DNA from: Opitutales bacterium
GTDB lineage: Bacteria; Verrucomicrobiota; Verrucomicrobiia; Opitutales; Seribacteraceae
Assembly: GCA_029254745.1 (NCBI GenBank)
Contig: JAQWWZ010000031.1
Location: 46,391-110,390, forward strand
Length of the DNA stretch: 64,000 nt
Direction: 5' to 3'
The notes under the pieces are model-generated. The model made no database searches, was not told the DNA's origin, and saw nothing but the letters and a program-made list of their open reading frames with translations. Shown here piece by piece: positions 59,789 through 64,000 of this stretch (position 1 is the stretch's first letter; every line of letters starts with the position of its first letter). The translations under genes and the position numbers were made by a program.

Positions 59789-61873
59789 ATGAATATTTAC
59801 ATCCACAAAGATGGAACCCAATATGGTCCCTACACCCTCGAACAGGTAAACGAGTACTTACAACAAGGATCCTTCACCCCTCAGGATCAAGCCTGTCATG
59901 ATGGACAAAACTGGACGCCCCTTTCCCAAGTTCCCGGTATCACTCAGCCAGTTCCCGTACAACCAGTAGCCGCACCCGCCCAGACACAACCTGGTAAAAA
60001 GTCCAAAAGTAAGCAGGTGCAAGCAACCAGCCCTGCCCAACCTGCACCGGCCACCAAGAGTAAGAAAAAAATTATAATTTGGGGTTCTGTTGGAGCCGTT
60101 GTATTGATCGGCCTGATTGTCACTCTCATTGCAATCTTTTCCGGAGATGATGATGCTGGTACAAAAGTTTCAGGCAATGCTTCAGTATCTGAGCAGAATG
60201 AAGTAACAACCAATTCCGAGTCTGCCCCATCGGTACCAGCTGAAAAGAAGAGTAAGAAGCTCACCCTCCTTGAAAGAATCCCACCAGATTCAGGTGCCGT
60301 GATTTTCATTAGAGCCAATGACCTGTTGGAAAAAGGAAGGGACGATATCGCGGCTCTTTTGCCTCCGCCTCCCGGCATAACACCGATGGTGAAAAAAGCC
60401 TTGGAAGATCCAGCCTCTTTGGGCATCGATGTTTCCGTGCCTGTGCAAATTCACCTTATTCCCAACGAGAATACAAATTTGAGCCCAAGTGGTGGTTTAG
60501 CCGGGAAATTATCTGACAAAGAAAAGTTCATGACTACTTTGGAATTACTTGGAGGTCTTGAAGCACCTGTACAAAAAGATGGCTACCTGCTCTACAAAGG
60601 GCTCGGAGGGGCCAATAGTTCTGACCCCCAGATTGCAGTCGGTTCAGATTTCTTTTTTGTGGGAGGGACCGACATACCATCACAGAGAGAACAATGCATT
60701 GAAAAATTTATGACGGCTGATAAATACGATGGCTTGCTCAATACCGACAAATCCTTTGCCGGTTTTAGTAAGGAGGAACACGATATCAGTGTCTGGTTTG
60801 GTGGGGATTCTATCTTTGAAAAGCTGGGATCAGACATTGAGGAGCTGAACTTGGACGCCCTCAAAGGAGGAAGTGGCAACCTTACTCTCAATTTTGAAAA
60901 TGGAGAGATGGTGGGCAAGATAAATATTGAAGCACCCAGTAATGAAATGATTTACGGAAAAGGCGGATTTTCCGAGGAAATCCTCGCCTTGGCTCCTTCC
61001 GATGCCATTCTTGCCTTCGGCTTTGCTTTTGATCTTTCCAAATTTATGGAGATGGCGGAAAAGGAAATTCTTTCCGAATTTGGAGATGAAATAAACTTGG
61101 ATGAACCAATGCCTGAACTTGGTGATTTAACCATGAGAGATGCAATCAGTGCGTTTACCGGGGAATTCCTTGCCTCTATTACAGACATCAATATGCCAGA
61201 CCTTACTGCGATAGGAGGTGCTCCAGGAGTGCCTGATATGGATGCCGCCAAAGAAAACCCATTTGGCGATGTTGATATGGATGCGGTTGATGCCCCCTTC
61301 CCAGGTCCTGATGGTCCGGGCGAAAACCCTCCTATTGAGATAGACCCAGCATCCATGCTTATGGGAGCCATGCCCAAACCTGAATTTATTGTGGCAGCCT
61401 CCATAGACTCCACAAAATGGCTCAAACTGAAAGCAGCCCCTCCTCTGGCCATGGGCATTGGCCTTGCGATGATGCAAGGCTACACCATTGCAGAAAAAAA
61501 TAATTTCCTGGTCATTGCCAGTAAAGACCATACAGAGGCGGTAGCATCCGGTTCGGTGTCCAGCCCGGTTTCCGGACCCGCCAAAGCTTCATTTAAAGAA
61601 AATGATTTTATATTAAAAATGAATATGGCACCGATATTGGAATTGGGACTTCCCATCCCCAGCGGGGGCCCCAAGGAAATGTTGGAAGGAATTTCACACC
61701 TCGAAATCGCATCCAATTCCGGAAAGACCCAGGGGACTGGTACCTTCCGGCTTGTACTGAACGACAAAAATAAGAATTCTCTCGGTATTCTTCTGCAAAT
61801 GGCTAAAATGATTATGGTAATAGAGCAAAAAAGCAGCCTTTTGGATAATGGCATTGAAACGGAAGGTGAATAA
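59789..61873 (+). CDS. GYF_2-domain membrane-anchored protein with large exported domain
   Basis: MNIYIHKDGTQYGPYTLEQVNEYLQQGSFTPQDQACHDGQNWTPLSQVPGI; TM KKIIIWGSVGAVVLIGLIVTLIAIF. Confidence 0.8.
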   Translation: MNIYIHKDGTQYGPYTLEQVNEYLQQGSFTPQDQACHDGQNWTPLSQVPGITQPVPVQPVAAPAQTQPGKKSKSKQVQATSPAQPAPATKSKKKIIIWGSVGAVVLIGLIVTLIAIFSGDDDAGTKVSGNASVSEQNEVTTNSESAPSVPAEKKSKKLTLLERIPPDSGAVIFIRANDLLEKGRDDIAALLPPPPGITPMVKKALEDPASLGIDVSVPVQIHLIPNENTNLSPSGGLAGKLSDKEKFMTTLELLGGLEAPVQKDGYLLYKGLGGANSSDPQIAVGSDFFFVGGTDIPSQREQCIEKFMTADKYDGLLNTDKSFAGFSKEEHDISVWFGGDSIFEKLGSDIEELNLDALKGGSGNLTLNFENGEMVGKINIEAPSNEMIYGKGGFSEEILALAPSDAILAFGFAFDLSKFMEMAEKEILSEFGDEINLDEPMPELGDLTMRDAISAFTGEFLASITDINMPDLTAIGGAPGVPDMDAAKENPFGDVDMDAVDAPFPGPDGPGENPPIEIDPASMLMGAMPKPEFIVAASIDSTKWLKLKAAPPLAMGIGLAMMQGYTIAEKNNFLVIASKDHTEAVASGSVSSPVSGPAKASFKENDFILKMNMAPILELGLPIPSGGPKEMLEGISHLEIASNSGKTQGTGTFRLVLNDKNKNSLGILLQMAKMIMVIEQKSSLLDNGIETEGE

Positions 61874-61876
61874 AAG

Positions 61877-62329
61877 TTGAATGGTTCGGTGGAAGATGAC
61901 ATCGAAGACTTAGAGAAAACAAGCTCTACTGACCAACCGGAAGAACCATGGTGTTCAACCTGTCACCAGTTCACTGATTACCGGAGAAAGTGGGATACAA
62001 TTAACCGTTCAGATTTGGACGGTCGCTCCTATTCTGAAAACATTGAAGTTCCTCATTGTATTGATTGTGGAAACCCAATGCTCCTGCTTTCAACTGCCAA
62101 AAAACTGGTATGGTCAGTTTATACCCTCTCCGTCCTGGCCTGGATAGTTGGCCTACTTTTTGTGGGTACCTTGTTTGGTTTTAACCTACAAACCATACTT
62201 GTTTTTTTAATCTTCACTGGCTTTTGTTTTTTATGCAGCCGATTGCCCCAAAAATCCAGGTTGCTTTTAAGAAGTAGGATGCAGGCAAAAAAGGAACAAG
62301 GGCTCAGGGAGCTCCTGCAAAAACTGTAG
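61877..62329 (+). CDS. Hypothetical protein: zinc-ribbon-like CxxC pairs plus two TM segments
   Basis: TTG start; WCSTCHQF...HCIDCGNPM; TM LSVLAWIVGLLFVGTLFGF and TILVFLIFTGFCFLC. Confidence 0.55.
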   Translation: MNGSVEDDIEDLEKTSSTDQPEEPWCSTCHQFTDYRRKWDTINRSDLDGRSYSENIEVPHCIDCGNPMLLLSTAKKLVWSVYTLSVLAWIVGLLFVGTLFGFNLQTILVFLIFTGFCFLCSRLPQKSRLLLRSRMQAKKEQGLRELLQKL

Positions 62330-62356
62330 CCCATCTCCATAAAAAAGATTATCCCG

Positions 62357-63315
62357 ATGTTGCTTGATGGTCATGTTCATTTTGTAGGAGACGGATGAAA
62401 CGGTAGCGAATGCTGGCTCCGGCACAGCACCCTGCTCGACCGCATTAGTAAACCTGTGGTAAAAGCCCAGGCAGGGATTTCAAAAAGAAGTAAGGATGTG
62501 GGCGTGGATCAAGCCTATGAGGAAAAACTAATCCAATTGATTGACCTGTCCTCCCTCGATGCGGTCCTTCTTTTGGCCATGGATTTTCCCTACGATCAAG
62601 AAGGAAACTGTTTAAAGCAAAAGGCTAAATTCTATGTTCCCAATGATCATGTTCTCCACCTTGACAAAAAATATGCCCAGATTCTTCCCGCCTGTTCCAT
62701 TCACCCAGGCAAAAAAGATGCCATCGGTGAACTTGAACACAGTGCAAACGCGGGTGCCAAAGTGTTAAAGATCTGCCCAACTGCCACAATGTAGACTGTT
62801 CGGATACTTCTTACCGGCCTTTCTGGGAAAAGCAGGCTAAGCTTGGTCTACCCTTCCTAGCCCACACCGGAGGTGAATTTTCTGTCCCCGTGCTCAATGC
62901 CAGCGATGCCGATCCTCGCAACCTTCGTCTCCCCCTGGAGTGCGGAGTCTCCGTCATTGCCGCCCATGAAGCTGGTAAGTCCGGACTTTGGGACCCTGAT
63001 TACACCAGGGTTCTGCTAGAGATGATGGATACATTCCCCAAGCTCTTCACCGATAATAGTGCCCTCGCGGGCCCAAACCGTTGGCGTACAATATCCGCCC
63101 TCCTCGATCCGAAAATTCAGCAACGGGTGATTCATGGTAGTGATTTCCCCATCCCATCCTGTGGCTTAGGCCCGTGGATCGGAAAACTTCTTAGTGGAGC
63201 GGATTATTTCCAATCACAAAAAATAAACAACCCCCTGGAAACGGATGTCTTCATCAAGCAAGCGATCGGGTTCAAGCAAAGCACCTTTTCCCGACTTGCG
63301 GATGTAATCAGCTAA
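62357..63315 (+). pseudogene. Amidohydrolase-family (TIM-barrel) gene with in-frame TGA and a 1-nt frameshift
   Basis: MLLDGHVHFVGDG-TGA(62396-62398)-NGSECWLRHSTLLDR... continues in frame to ...GAKVLKI, then switches at about 62773 to LPNCHNVDCSDTSYRPFWEKQAKLGLPFLAHTGGEF...VIHGSDFP. Confidence 0.85.
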
Positions 63316-63324
63316 TCGTTACTC

Positions 63325-63654
63325 TCATGTTGGGATTAATTTAAAGCTGTTTACCAAAGTCACCCCGACCACGATCAAGAACAGCCCAACAATTCCTTGC
63401 CAAGGAAGAGATTCCTCAAACAGGAAATAACTTACTATAGACACCAAAAAAACACCCACGCCACACCAGGTGGCATAAACAATCGTCAGTGCAATTTCCT
63501 TCACTGCAAAAGATAGAAGGATTAAAGCGAATATATAAAATACCATTAAAGATACGCTGGGGTACAATTTGGTGAAATTCTTGGAATAAGGAAGTAGCAT
63601 TGTCCCTATCACCTCACATATGATTGCACCCGCTAAATAAAGATAGCTTGTCAT
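63325..63654 (-). CDS. SMR-family small multidrug resistance transporter
   Basis: YLAGAIICEVIGTMLLPYSKNFTKLYPS...TIVYATWCGVGVFLVSIVSYFLFEESLPWQGIVGLFLIVVGV. Confidence 0.92.
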   Translation of the reverse strand: MTSYLYLAGAIICEVIGTMLLPYSKNFTKLYPSVSLMVFYIFALILLSFAVKEIALTIVYATWCGVGVFLVSIVSYFLFEESLPWQGIVGLFLIVVGVTLVNSFKLIPT

Positions 63655-63786
63655 AATTTCGAAAAAACCTAAATAAGGTCAGCCCACTTCTCAAAGGAAA
63701 TAATTCACTTTATTTTAAAGATCACTTTTTTCATTGCTATTGTAATTGCCAGCTGCTCACAAAAGCGGAGGACTCGGCAATCCATC

Positions 63787-63883
63787 GTATCACAGGGTGG
63801 GCGTCTGACTTGTCTCTTTGCTTGCTGGCCCACAGTGGATCACTACGGGCTTTCAGCCCACGCTATCACTATTTGTGTGATAC
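63787..63883. repeat. Fold-back noncoding element with nested inverted repeats
   Basis: gtatcaca (63787-63794) / tgtgatac (63876-63883); nested gtgggc (63797-63802) / gcccac (63856-63861). Confidence 0.4.
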
Positions 63884-64000
63884 AATAATCTAGGATGCGA
63901 ACTTACGCCGGGGCTCCGCGTGCCTGGCATGGCCCTTTTGGGCTGCCGCCCCTTTGGTCCAAGCCCGCCCCGCTCCGCCTTCCCTTTCCGCCATGTCCGT

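Noticed and set aside
62396-62398. In-frame TGA in the amidohydrolase as a selenocysteine codon
   Set aside because: The same gene carries a separate frameshift near 62773 and the site corresponds to a variable, non-catalytic position after DGHVHFVGDG; no SECIS-like hairpin was apparent just downstream.
1-64000. CRISPR arrays, transposases, integrases, restriction-modification or known anti-phage systems
   Set aside because: No regularly spaced direct repeats and no ORF with such motifs were found in the supplied translations.

Overview
The window is gene-dense chromosomal DNA, with gene content and families suggestive of Verrucomicrobiota (an inference; no 16S rRNA gene is present). It starts inside the 3' end of tig, followed by clpP and clpX. 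Most of the rest is recognisable housekeeping genes: fabV, ComM/YifB, asd, leuA, recD2-like helicase, prfB, cysH, CCA-transferase, two RluA paralogs, hpf and selO. There is also an Mla-type lipid ABC system, a histidine kinase/response regulator pair, a sigma-54 activator, and scattered catabolic genes (ThuA, sulfatase, sialate O-acetylesterase). I found no tRNA, rRNA, CRISPR array or intact transposon. The most interesting loci are: (1) an actin/Hsp70-fold protein that reads as MamK (magnetosome-actin)-like, preceded by an orphan partner protein, with no other magnetosome genes in view; (2) a near-consensus -24/-12 (sigma-54) promoter next to a divergently encoded sigma-54 activator with an unfamiliar N-terminal domain; (3) a histidine kinase whose first TM segment lies in an open frame with no canonical start codon; (4) divergent L,D-transpeptidase and asd genes whose putative start codons share one base; (5) a decayed amidohydrolase gene followed, beyond an SMR transporter gene, by a GC-rich fold-back patch at the window end. 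All family calls are from reading the supplied translations; no database search was run.
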